Origin: Angomonas deanei
Lineage: Eukaryota > Euglenozoa > Kinetoplastea > Trypanosomatida > Trypanosomatidae
Direction of reading: 5' to 3'
Assembly (NCBI GenBank): GCA_903995115.1
Contig: LR877151.1
Location: forward strand, 248,001 to 312,000
Length of the DNA stretch: 64,000 nt
Below are positions 30,501 to 37,237 of the stretch, piece by piece. The notes beneath the pieces are model-generated. The model searched no databases and had not been told where the DNA came from. It saw nothing but the letters and a program-made list of their open reading frames with translations. The stretch's first letter is position 1; the number at the start of each line of letters is the position of its first letter. The position numbers and the translations under genes were made by a program.

Positions 30501-31754
30501 TACTTTCGTGTCTTCCGTTTCTTGCGGCAGGTCGCACAAAAATGGCTCAAAGTCGGCGGGCAGTTCAAAGTCCTCCATCCGTAGGCGCGCCTGTTTGGCG
30601 TTGAGACTGCAGAGTGTCGCCTGCTCCACCGCACTCTCGTCGAAGGTCTTCTTCACCCTCTTGAAGTGGTTGAAGGTAGGGTGAAAGTGAAAGCACGGGA
30701 GCTCCGGGTCGTCGTTCTCTACACGCGAAGAGAGCGGGTAGTGATACGGGGCGAGCGGAACGGACTCCACCGTGTTGCTATACAGAAATGGGAAGGCGAT
30801 TTGCCGCTCTGTCGGCATGGTGAACCGCGGCTTGCAGGGGTCATCCCGGTGGATGATGCGCCGCAGGTCGTTGAACTCGGTCCAGTCCTCGTCGTCGTCG
30901 TGACGCTCCATGGAGGGCGGTGGTTCAAACCGGGGGGCACGGGGGATGGCAAGATGCATCGCCTTGGCGGCGTAGAACGACTGGAGATCCCAAAGATAAA
31001 AATAGTTTTTGTCGTCCAGCGCGGGGAGGATGGGCGCGGCCTGCCGGAAGAGCGCCTCCAGCACCTCTAAAGAAAAATAATACCCGTTCGGCCTGCGATT
31101 CCCTTGAATTTGGTTCGGGGCCACCAGTCGTGGGAAGGGGTCGTAGAACCAGTCCGCTATTGCCGCATTCTCCTCCATATCGAGGTCATCCTTGAGACCC
31201 GGCGGGGGGTCCCGGTCCATCAGGTAGTCGCCGTAGTCTAGAGGGGGCTCATTCTCGTCCCCTTTATGAATCATGCGGTCAAAGGTGCCACCCTCCTCTG
31301 CGATTTCCACCTTTTCCGTCCGCATTTTCGTCCACACAGACCCCCATTGGGCGAGGTAGAGCGGCTCAGCCACCTTGGGGGTGTCATCCACGATTGTCAG
31401 TACTCCCCCGACATGATATAGCACATCCACGTAGCGGACCTCCTCCCACGGCATGGGCATATTCTCTAACAGCTTGTACAAGGCCAGTGGGGCATACTGC
31501 AACATGCTAACACACAACTTACGCTCCGTTTTGAATCGCTTGCCAGACAAATCTCCATTGTCCTTGACGATTTTTCGAATAAACTCTACCGGCTGCAAGT
31601 CTTTCTTTTCTAACGCCGCCTTGTGCGATCGGAACCCAAACGCCTTTGTGTTCTCCCGCCGCCACTCGCTGATGAACTGTCTGCGGTCCTCCTCGCGGGA
31701 GTCGCCGTCCAGCTGGGCAAAGAGGTCTTCCTCCGCTTGAGACAAAGAAGTCAT
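24591..31754 (-). CDS. PRP8: PRP8, core U5 snRNP splicing factor
   Basis: This 2387-residue protein is close in length and sequence to PRP8 of other eukaryotes (about 2335-2413) along its whole span. Recognisable parts in order: the N-terminal domain with PLALYKLLENMPMPWE and YNFEAKPTRTLTTKE; the reverse-transcriptase-like and linker region (SFLAQYWGLIIDVLLLG); the endonuclease-like region; the RNase H-like domain (about 1800-2050); and the C-terminal Jab1/MPN domain ending near the stop, which contacts Brr2. PRP8 forms the cavity that holds the catalytic RNA core. In kinetoplastids it serves spliced-leader trans-splicing of nearly every mRNA and a few cis-spliced genes. The frame has no interruption. 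Confidence 0.97.
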   Translation of the reverse strand: MTSLSQAEEDLFAQLDGDSREEDRRQFISEWRRENTKAFGFRSHKAALEKKDLQPVEFIRKIVKDNGDLSGKRFKTERKLCVSMLQYAPLALYKLLENMPMPWEEVRYVDVLYHVGGVLTIVDDTPKVAEPLYLAQWGSVWTKMRTEKVEIAEEGGTFDRMIHKGDENEPPLDYGDYLMDRDPPPGLKDDLDMEENAAIADWFYDPFPRLVAPNQIQGNRRPNGYYFSLEVLEALFRQAAPILPALDDKNYFYLWDLQSFYAAKAMHLAIPRAPRFEPPPSMERHDDDEDWTEFNDLRRIIHRDDPCKPRFTMPTERQIAFPFLYSNTVESVPLAPYHYPLSSRVENDDPELPCFHFHPTFNHFKRVKKTFDESAVEQATLCSLNAKQARLRMEDFELPADFEPFLCDLPQETEDTKVALSILHAPEPFNAFEGGMKRRIDVQIVDKWYQDPPAFIEVEEDSVDKEEIQRSYTQLLKHHVKRSLHRKHRPTAEAGEESSRRLDRMANLKYFAKTRMDWLEAGLQLMRQCHNMLVQLLNMKSLPYVHIDYNFEAKPTRTLTTKEIKKSRLGPALHLIRELLGFMKRLIDIHAMYRLGRSDAFQLADATHYLFSHAGTLTGIYRYKLRAQRQIKRTQSWKYVLFNKFYAGGVPGGPGCGMWGPSWRVWIFFMRGMTPLLQRYLGNLTDRVLRGRVQKGKYTGKRITRQRVETDKDVNIKESFRLELREMLPENVKESVVKSIDQHLIEAFRYWKKGATWSINGVPKPIEDLIQKYVKLRAEEFIRVTQMQRKRIAEGDTVDKQAFMKNLGRLTRLKLMEEQKRQRRYINGEDPDTMSAEDGPKILNMMANWLSDRGFKKISFPEPSKTAELSLLELALNRLRDQHNIANRLTSDQREEQARIEQAFNSPHDALTRIVDVLANQQRFKDVEVEYMDNFSHLYPIYTITPTEKMVDAFLSQYLWYKAMNVQRLFPNWVKPSDVEPAPHLVHKFCEGINNSPDIWETAHDESVVLMRTDLMGAFYDNVDWVFFRPFLELIMDESLVRYIVSRHSVRVTFKDMEYNHHKGLIRGFMFSSFLAQYWGLIIDVLLLGTKRSQEIAGTSLKPNPFMRFVQDPFLATGHPIRAYCRYRSEVFILMRFTKNEADDMRQRYLDETKSDPEMRAKNLSVYGFKNAKNWPRDARMRLFLSDVNLARAVLWEFRGRLPPAFGDINEENSFVSVYSKDNPNLLFEMAGFSVRLLPVMRTEEEVLESESMWNLRSLRTHDITCRAFLQVTEDHVNMIRNKARRTVMMVGSSTFHSIAAKWNAFLTEIVPYYREAILGSGSLQVILARAEHRMQSRVMMALNSRAKSRFPPAMFYSPADLGGLGMLSVGHALIPAKDTVYSKTTTTGVQAFYSGLTNSENVAIPNILQYYTPWETEVRESEKAWQEFRTKEREAKASGGRVSLDDIENIIDKGLPRIRVRFSRHAPLFHFDTGFRVGMEFQRYQAGKYLKNWWFHPEHDGNICGGVLERYRADMNIALGGVEAILEHTLFKGTGFPSWEGLEFSSGGFEKNLKDAQLAKQQRAGLTKVPNRRFALWWSPTINRSDVQAGYESQIETTGVFMSGKLDTIKKALIKIFTGSTWEKTHASITHDIASKLQDSRNEFGATNVTLQQQAPHKSYTFTTSSADIVMVCGTQWQVTPRPSLLFDEDREESTHAKTNKYWIDIQLRWGNYDSHNISEYAYKKFTDYSAAKLYPFPAGIVVAVDLAYNCHSAYGYWIPGMKTFMTKLLSRIMSKNTSLNKLRDSMKRDLGLFSSAPTESSLTDTNLGELFSGGMKSWIVDDTHAYATSEQPTPDGGKKFKSENGAVLVFEPTTGILKMSIVHKKVFAGQKRRSKLAREKAAEEIAAWVKSTPESERPSKIIVTRSRFRQTLQNMLVDYPNIIIGQSELNLPLPMVLRHNRLVDLRINATESKGWEFGIYDDWQQEIQVQPLTCFKLLNLILRGYHVDVHRARTILEPDVHVKRLPDHFWPSYTRQEWEKVSTRLQEMIIASFARRNDISPNDLTEHEKEEIILGKKMTTAELQDEKMKDLENMRKTKLAQPATVQVTTASGEVVTKKVKSAFDFGSLSDNNWRQRSLADAAFLNENTPLLFDAAGVTAKSEQLIFPEDAVQKLLSCCDVKVQVIGYLFGQALPDTPHIKEVRCIMIPPQSSTDRTTRTPKCIPFDAPELKDNNLVLLGHVRVGEAEPKLTTHDIALQGRLLSANEGVETAGMSCAVFSISDSGVTVRCYATTKEGIAWGQTEQELLFAKSVDDVEDTTYFAASKGAISPEVQGFCIVPAERSWNYSFVSSWKETTSFEIMVDIPQRFFDAPHRVDHFINFVRNTEREDAIDIMDNEDLFSGEGN

Positions 31755-32228
31755 GTTGCGACTGATAACGTGCTCTATTCAGGTACTACTATAGAATAAT
31801 AATAAAAACAAATGTTTATTTCTGCTGCTGTTTACTGCTTTTCTTTTTATTAAAAATAAAAAAGAGGGAGAAATACAGTTTAGTGGGGAACAAATGAACA
31901 CGCCTATAAGAGTGAATAAGAAAAAGCTGCACGTGGTGTTACTTCCGACTTTTTTTCTTTGTTAAATGGGTTAAATGTATATCATAATAATTACTACCTA
32001 AAATTAAACATGTGGAACTATTTTATTTGCTTGTTTGTACGCTTCCCTTTTTATGTGCTCACCTCCATAAAAATCTAAAAAAAGAAAGAAAAAGAGCGTT
32101 GCTGTCTGCTTCAGTTCATTTCTTTATATTGTTACTGCGGTTGTTTGCTATCAAAACGGATCTTTTTTTTCGGAAGGCCAACACCTAATCAAGAAGCTAA
32201 ATGTGGAAATGTGGAAGAGTTTTCTGGT
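31755..32228. other. AT-rich intergenic spacer
   Basis: 474 bases upstream of PRP8. A plus-strand purine run at about 31848-31876 would be a pyrimidine tract in the leftward transcript, and another lies at about 32075-32096. No gene is seen. Confidence 0.45.
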
Positions 32229-34043
32229 TTACATTTCTGGAATCGCCTTAAAGACGTACGCGGTGGGGCGCGACTTTTCGTTCTGGACGGCGGCGTTAAT
32301 CACGTCTGGCCAGCGAATCTCTCTCTTTGTGCGACGCTGCATAAACCTTAACGGTTCAAAACTAGCAAAGTTACCGGTACGGGTGTAGTGGCTTTCGTAG
32401 AACCACTTCACCGGTCTAGACTGAATACGACGCTGCTTCCGGTAGTCCGCGTCTGGGGTGTCGGGCACGTGCTCCTGGTACTGCTCAATCGACCCCGTAT
32501 TCTCCACACCCCACTCCATGTTGGGGGCCCAGAAGCGGAAGTCCGCCCACTCCTCCTTCCAGTACCACGCCCGCATTTCGGACATCTTCGCCGACCGCAG
32601 CGAGCCGTCCGGCTGCCGGATAATGAACCGACGCCGCTTCTCGTTGGTGGGGTCTAGCTCTAGCTTCTTCAGCGCATCGTGGCCGACATTGACACCGATT
32701 TCGGCGAACATCCAGTTATACTCGGACTTGTTGGCGTGCGCTCGGTGGGGGCCGGCCCAGGTGGGCATCTGGCTATACTGTTGGACGGGCTCGCCGGTCT
32801 TGCCGATCATCTCCGGGAACATTCGACGATACACGTCGTAGTTGTCTCCCCAGTAGTCTTCGTAATCCTGCTCGGTTTGTAGGAAGCGGTACGGGTCATC
32901 CATCTCCCACACGTTGGCATAACTTGCCTCACGGCGGTTGACCAAATCCCTAAACAAAAACTTGTCGCTGTAGAAGGTAATCTTTTGCTCGGCAAACCGC
33001 ATTTTGCCGTAGAACATCCCCTCCTTGCGCGCCCGTACGTCGCGAATCCACTCCAGCGCAAAGAGACGCTTGGGTAGGGTCCAATCCGGCTCTACGCAGG
33101 CGTCGTAGCACGCCTTGAAGTGATGCCACACTAATATCTTGCGGACAAGGGTGAAGTCCAGACCGTACATCTTCGCCAGCCGTTCCGGCGGCCACCGCTC
33201 CGGTGCCTTGGTCCACAGCGCGAACAGTTCGGGTCCTAGCTCGTCTCGCACCTTGTAGTCCTCGTTAATCTCATATTTCAATCGCTTCGACATGTCGAAA
33301 AACTCGGGCGTGCCGAGGGACGTCTGAAATCCAATCCGCTTCTCCAGCATTTCCTTGTTTTGGACATTGTTTTGTGTCAACGCCTCGAGCCAAAGTAAGT
33401 CCACGTGCGTCATCACAGCCAGGAGGGGTCGAATCTTCCGATCAAAGTGCTCCCGCAACCGCTGCATGCCCTCCTCATCTAGAGATTTAAACCACTCGTT
33501 CAGGAATTGGATATAGTCACTAAAGGAACACGGATAGCCCGCATCCCTATCGCCGAACTCTAACGTCGCCCAGCGCTCCTTGATGATCTTCTTGATTAAA
33601 AGGTCGTCGTCTTTCATCGCCTCGGATTGTTTCCCGCCGTCGACCGCCTTCATTTGATTTCTAAAAATGGCCACTTTTTCAGCATTGGTGCGGCTAGGTA
33701 GTTTCAGCATCTCCACCGAGAGGATATTCTGTAGGTACCACGCACCGAACGGGTTCGCCCACCACGGGACGTCGTACCGCCTATCCTTCAGCGACTGTGG
33801 CATGTCCATGAACGGTTGAAGCGCCTCGTCCATGTCCTCGGAGCGAGCCCGGTTCATCCAAATATCCCACTGGGGCGCCTCGAACGACTTCATCTCGCTA
33901 AGGTCCTTGGTCCACACTTTCGGGTCACGCCACTGCACCGGCTTCGGGGGCTCCGCCAGCACGTGCAGCTTCCAACCTTTGCGCTCGCGAGGACCCCTCT
34001 TACTGAAGGGGAACCGTCTAGACGCGAGAGTTCTTCTGAGCAT
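32229..34043 (-). CDS. Probable mitochondrial protein, possible mitoribosome component, unknown function
   Basis: This 604-residue soluble protein opens with a basic, acid-free stretch (MLRRTLASRRFPFSKRG) that fits a mitochondrial import signal. The body is rich in Trp, Tyr, Arg and Glu and lacks membrane segments. The middle segment APERWPPERLAKMYGLDFTL resembles the short helical WxPExLAxxYG-type motif found in several mitochondrial ribosomal or assembly proteins. This is only a local likeness. Kinetoplastid mitoribosomes carry many lineage-specific large proteins of this look. I do not recognise a catalytic domain. Confidence 0.5.
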   Translation of the reverse strand: MLRRTLASRRFPFSKRGPRERKGWKLHVLAEPPKPVQWRDPKVWTKDLSEMKSFEAPQWDIWMNRARSEDMDEALQPFMDMPQSLKDRRYDVPWWANPFGAWYLQNILSVEMLKLPSRTNAEKVAIFRNQMKAVDGGKQSEAMKDDDLLIKKIIKERWATLEFGDRDAGYPCSFSDYIQFLNEWFKSLDEEGMQRLREHFDRKIRPLLAVMTHVDLLWLEALTQNNVQNKEMLEKRIGFQTSLGTPEFFDMSKRLKYEINEDYKVRDELGPELFALWTKAPERWPPERLAKMYGLDFTLVRKILVWHHFKACYDACVEPDWTLPKRLFALEWIRDVRARKEGMFYGKMRFAEQKITFYSDKFLFRDLVNRREASYANVWEMDDPYRFLQTEQDYEDYWGDNYDVYRRMFPEMIGKTGEPVQQYSQMPTWAGPHRAHANKSEYNWMFAEIGVNVGHDALKKLELDPTNEKRRRFIIRQPDGSLRSAKMSEMRAWYWKEEWADFRFWAPNMEWGVENTGSIEQYQEHVPDTPDADYRKQRRIQSRPVKWFYESHYTRTGNFASFEPLRFMQRRTKREIRWPDVINAAVQNEKSRPTAYVFKAIPEM

Positions 34044-34253
34044 TTAATTCTCTACTGCTTCGTCGGGGAAAAGAAAAATGGGAAGGGAAAGGGGGTGTGT
34101 GGAGGTATTCTCATTTGTACGCAAGAACAACAAATGAAAAGTAGGAGGGAAAAAAAAAAAAAAGAAACGTCGAGAAGCGCCATTAAACCGCCAGTCAGTT
34201 CATTTTCGGATGGGTGTCATTCATCCGCTCTTATTATGATGATTACGATACTT

Positions 34254-34985
34254 TCACTTCGTCGGGGGCCAGAACGATGACACATTCATTTCGATTAAAT
34301 TCCAACTCGTAAAGAGAGTGATGACTAGTATGACAAAAACGAACGCCGCTATTGGGTACATCAGTTTTTCTTGATGGGTAATCATGGGAAGCTCTAAATA
34401 GCCCTGAAACACAACATTGATGTACGAGGAAAGGCCTACCAAGTACAGAAGATTCGCAAGCACACGGGGGACAAACGATGTTTTCAGTATAAAAGGCAGC
34501 ATGAGGTAAGGAATCACTTTGGTCCAGATAAAGTACACAAAATAGCCGTTGCAGTGGACGTCAAAGCAGTACCGCCATTCTACTTCCCGCCGCACCTCAC
34601 TGGGGACAGTACTACGCAAAAAGTACTTGTTCAGCATTGCCAGCATCCCGGTGGCGACAATGACACCGAAAAGAAGGTAGTATACGAAAATTTGGACGGA
34701 TATGAAGTACAGTAGAGAGAAAAAACCACTGCCTAACGCAAAGTGATACGACATGACGCTCAACACAAAAAACAGAAACTGAAACACTAGGAATGCCGGG
34801 TCGTCACGGTAAAAGTGATCCTTGGTCATGTTTCGAGCCTTGCTCATCTTACTCACCACGGATGGTTTCACAATGAGGGAAAACATTTGCGACAACGCAG
34901 AGTCGAACTCCATCTGATCTAACTGGATGGCTCTACGAAAAAACGGCGGCAGCCGCGACGACACCCGCGCAAGCACGTCACTCAT
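34254..34985 (-). CDS. UNC50: UNC-50 family membrane protein
   Basis: This 243-residue protein matches UNC-50 along its length: LDQMEFDSALSQMFSL, then RDDPAFLVFQFLFF, EWRYCFDVHCNGYF, and YLVGLSSYINVVFQGYLELP. It has five or six membrane helices. UNC-50 is a Golgi/ER membrane protein conserved across eukaryotes, linked to receptor trafficking in worms and to Arf-GEF recruitment (Gmh1 in yeast). The start is placed at ATG 34983-34985; the longer frame opens with GTG. The length is slightly under the animal protein because the N-terminus is short. Confidence 0.92.
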   Translation of the reverse strand: MSDVLARVSSRLPPFFRRAIQLDQMEFDSALSQMFSLIVKPSVVSKMSKARNMTKDHFYRDDPAFLVFQFLFFVLSVMSYHFALGSGFFSLLYFISVQIFVYYLLFGVIVATGMLAMLNKYFLRSTVPSEVRREVEWRYCFDVHCNGYFVYFIWTKVIPYLMLPFILKTSFVPRVLANLLYLVGLSSYINVVFQGYLELPMITHQEKLMYPIAAFVFVILVITLFTSWNLIEMNVSSFWPPTK

Positions 34986-35306
34986 TCTTGTCACAAAGGA
35001 AAGGGAAAGACTGTGGTTGAGGAGGGGGGGGGGATTAAAGAAAAGAGAGAAGAATGGGATACAGCACGAGGCAGAGAAACAAAAGAGGGATACTCGGTTT
35101 GAAATCGTGCCAGCAACAACATTGAAAGAAGAGCATTATGTACATGATACAGGTTTCGAAATCAGGTGGGAAAAAAAAAAGGAGTGGTTGTACAGCTTCC
35201 GGAGCATAATTTCGCTCCATACAATATACATTTCATTTTTTTTTTATTGTTGTTGTTGTATATTATAATTAATATTTCATTATACTTGTTGTTTGTTTCG
35301 GGGATT
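34986..35306. other. Intergenic spacer with G-run and purine tract
   Basis: A long purine stretch on the plus strand (about 34996-35055, with a run of about 11 G near 35023-35034) would be a C-rich pyrimidine tract before the UNC-50 gene in the leftward transcript. A T-run lies at about 35236-35246. No gene is seen. Confidence 0.45.
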
Positions 35307-36758
35307 TCAATTTCTCATCCACATGGTATCAGATCCTATTGTTACGTTATGTGATTTAGTGAGGAATGTACTCTCATAGTACGTACGACCAATATCGTCG
35401 CCACCAATAGGTTGGCCCGCGACCTTGAACCGCGGGTCCTGCGACCAGTTAGAATTGGCGTGACGATAGGAGGTCGCCCCTCTTGGATCGTACGTTCCCG
35501 GCCCCGGTGCAGAGTAGGCCTGTCGCTGGCTGGCTCCTCCGCCCATACGTGGTGCGTGCCCGAGTGTTCCTCTCGTCGATCCCTCTGGCCTGTAGCCGTC
35601 GTAGTTGATGTTGTAGCTACGCTCCGGCAGAATTTCTGGGCCCAATGTAGGCTGAATCTCCCGGTTGACAAACGGTCTTTTTGATATATATTTTTGACGA
35701 GGATATAGTGCAGGGTCGGTATCCTCAAAAGCATATTCGTCAAATTTCAGCGGAAGCGCCCGGTTGCTTACCGGTCCGAACCGCGGAACCGTCGAGTGAA
35801 ACGGCGTGTTAGCGCCGAAGGGGACGTGTGTCGGTAAAAGTGACCCGTCATAGGCGCCAGGGCCCGGAGGTCCTCCGTTCTTGGAGCTAAATCTGTCGCT
35901 GTTGGATACAAAAGGAGCCGTGCCTTTTCCGTATTGTGGCTTTACCCGTCGTGGGGCAATTTCGCCCGTATACGAACCGGGTCCCGGAGTTTCGTCATAC
36001 TGGGGGTTGAAACGGCTCGACGTGGATCCGAAGGCAGAAAACGCCTCGCGCGGGATCGTTCTTCCTTTAGGCGCCAAATTATAGGTACCCGGGCCCGGGG
36101 TGTCTTTTGTTTCTAGTGGTGCTCGCTCCGTTTTCGTTGCGAACATGGAGGAAGGTTTGCTATCATAAATGGACCTACCTTTTGAATCATAATTGTAGGA
36201 ACCTGGTCCGGGAACGTCCTTCTTCGGGCCCAAGTCGTTACGGCCGCTATACTTTGAGAAATGGGAAGCCGCTGGGTTTTTCCTCGCAACTGCTTCGTAG
36301 TTGGGCTCGTAATAACCCGGTCCGCTGCGGTCGTCCCCACCAACCTCCAGCAACTCACGCTGCGGAGACGAAGAGAATTTGTGGGACCTAGTGCTGCTCT
36401 TCGTAGGCCAAGTGTCGTAATTGCCATAGGTACCCGGGCCGGGACCTTCGGTGTTCCTCTCCTGGGGAAAACGAGAAGACGTCGAAACAAAGGGAATTGC
36501 GCTGATGCCATTTTTCTTATTTAAATCGTTGTCCACGTCATAATTGTACGCCCCAGGTCCGGGAACCGAAGGGTCAGTGTCGTAGATCGGCTTTCGCGTT
36601 CCGGTTGAACTAAACGGTGCCTGACTATTGTTCTGCTTGTAACTAACATCGACATTGTATGAGCCAGGGCCAACAGTAGGCCCAGTGGCGCCAATGCCCT
36701 CGGTAGGTCTCTGCTTGGACCGGAGGAGTGGTAATTCCTCCACCACCTTTGAGTACAT
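35307..36758 (-). CDS. SHIPPO/STPGR (PGP-repeat) flagellar-type protein
   Basis: This 483-residue protein is built from about nine sperm-tail PG-rich repeats, each centred on (P)GPGxY: GPGSYNVDV, VPGPGAYNYDV, GPGPGTYGNYD, SGPGYYEPNY, VPGPGSYNYDS, TPGPGTYNLAP, TPGPGSYTGEI, PPGPGAYDGS and APGPGTYDPRG. Intervening segments often begin with F/S-S-x-x-x-R. SHIPPO proteins (ODF3 and relatives) are microtubule inner or associated proteins of cilia and flagella. No other domain is present, and the repeat spacing is 30-60 residues. Its job in this organism is inferred from the family. Confidence 0.85.
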   Translation of the reverse strand: MYSKVVEELPLLRSKQRPTEGIGATGPTVGPGSYNVDVSYKQNNSQAPFSSTGTRKPIYDTDPSVPGPGAYNYDVDNDLNKKNGISAIPFVSTSSRFPQERNTEGPGPGTYGNYDTWPTKSSTRSHKFSSSPQRELLEVGGDDRSGPGYYEPNYEAVARKNPAASHFSKYSGRNDLGPKKDVPGPGSYNYDSKGRSIYDSKPSSMFATKTERAPLETKDTPGPGTYNLAPKGRTIPREAFSAFGSTSSRFNPQYDETPGPGSYTGEIAPRRVKPQYGKGTAPFVSNSDRFSSKNGGPPGPGAYDGSLLPTHVPFGANTPFHSTVPRFGPVSNRALPLKFDEYAFEDTDPALYPRQKYISKRPFVNREIQPTLGPEILPERSYNINYDGYRPEGSTRGTLGHAPRMGGGASQRQAYSAPGPGTYDPRGATSYRHANSNWSQDPRFKVAGQPIGGDDIGRTYYESTFLTKSHNVTIGSDTMWMRN

Positions 36759-37237
36759 GTATTTTTATGTATTTATTAATTTAATTATCTGCTTTTTCCT
36801 TTGCCGTGATAGACAATGGTACCCAAAACAAAATAAACTCTACCGAAAAACAGAGGATTACTAAGAAAAGAGAGGAAGGTAAAATAATGCAAAGAGTGCA
36901 AAAAAAAAAAAAAAAAAAAATAAGGAACAGCAATCTTCTAAACCGAGGCCGAGAAAAAAAAAAAAAAAAATACAAGAGAAGAAATCGGTGATGGGAATAT
37001 GGGCGTTCCTTTTCACCTTTTTAATAAGCTTCTCACGGGCATTCATCCTTATTATGCAGTGTGTTCTTCTCACAGGTATTGCATATATGTTTTAGAAAAG
37101 AAAAAAAATGCTCTTATTTATATACGTGGCATCATTATCTATTATTTAAGTTGTAACCTTGAATCCCGTCTACTTGAGCCCCTCGCTAAAATACCAACAA
37201 AATTTATTTAACGCTTTCGCCTGTTGTTTCTAGCGTA
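36759..37237. other. Intergenic spacer with two A-runs
   Basis: It holds plus-strand purine and A-runs at about 36864-36880, 36901-36920 and 36953-36970. These would be U-rich tracts upstream of the SHIPPO gene in the leftward transcript. No gene or RNA is seen. Confidence 0.45.
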
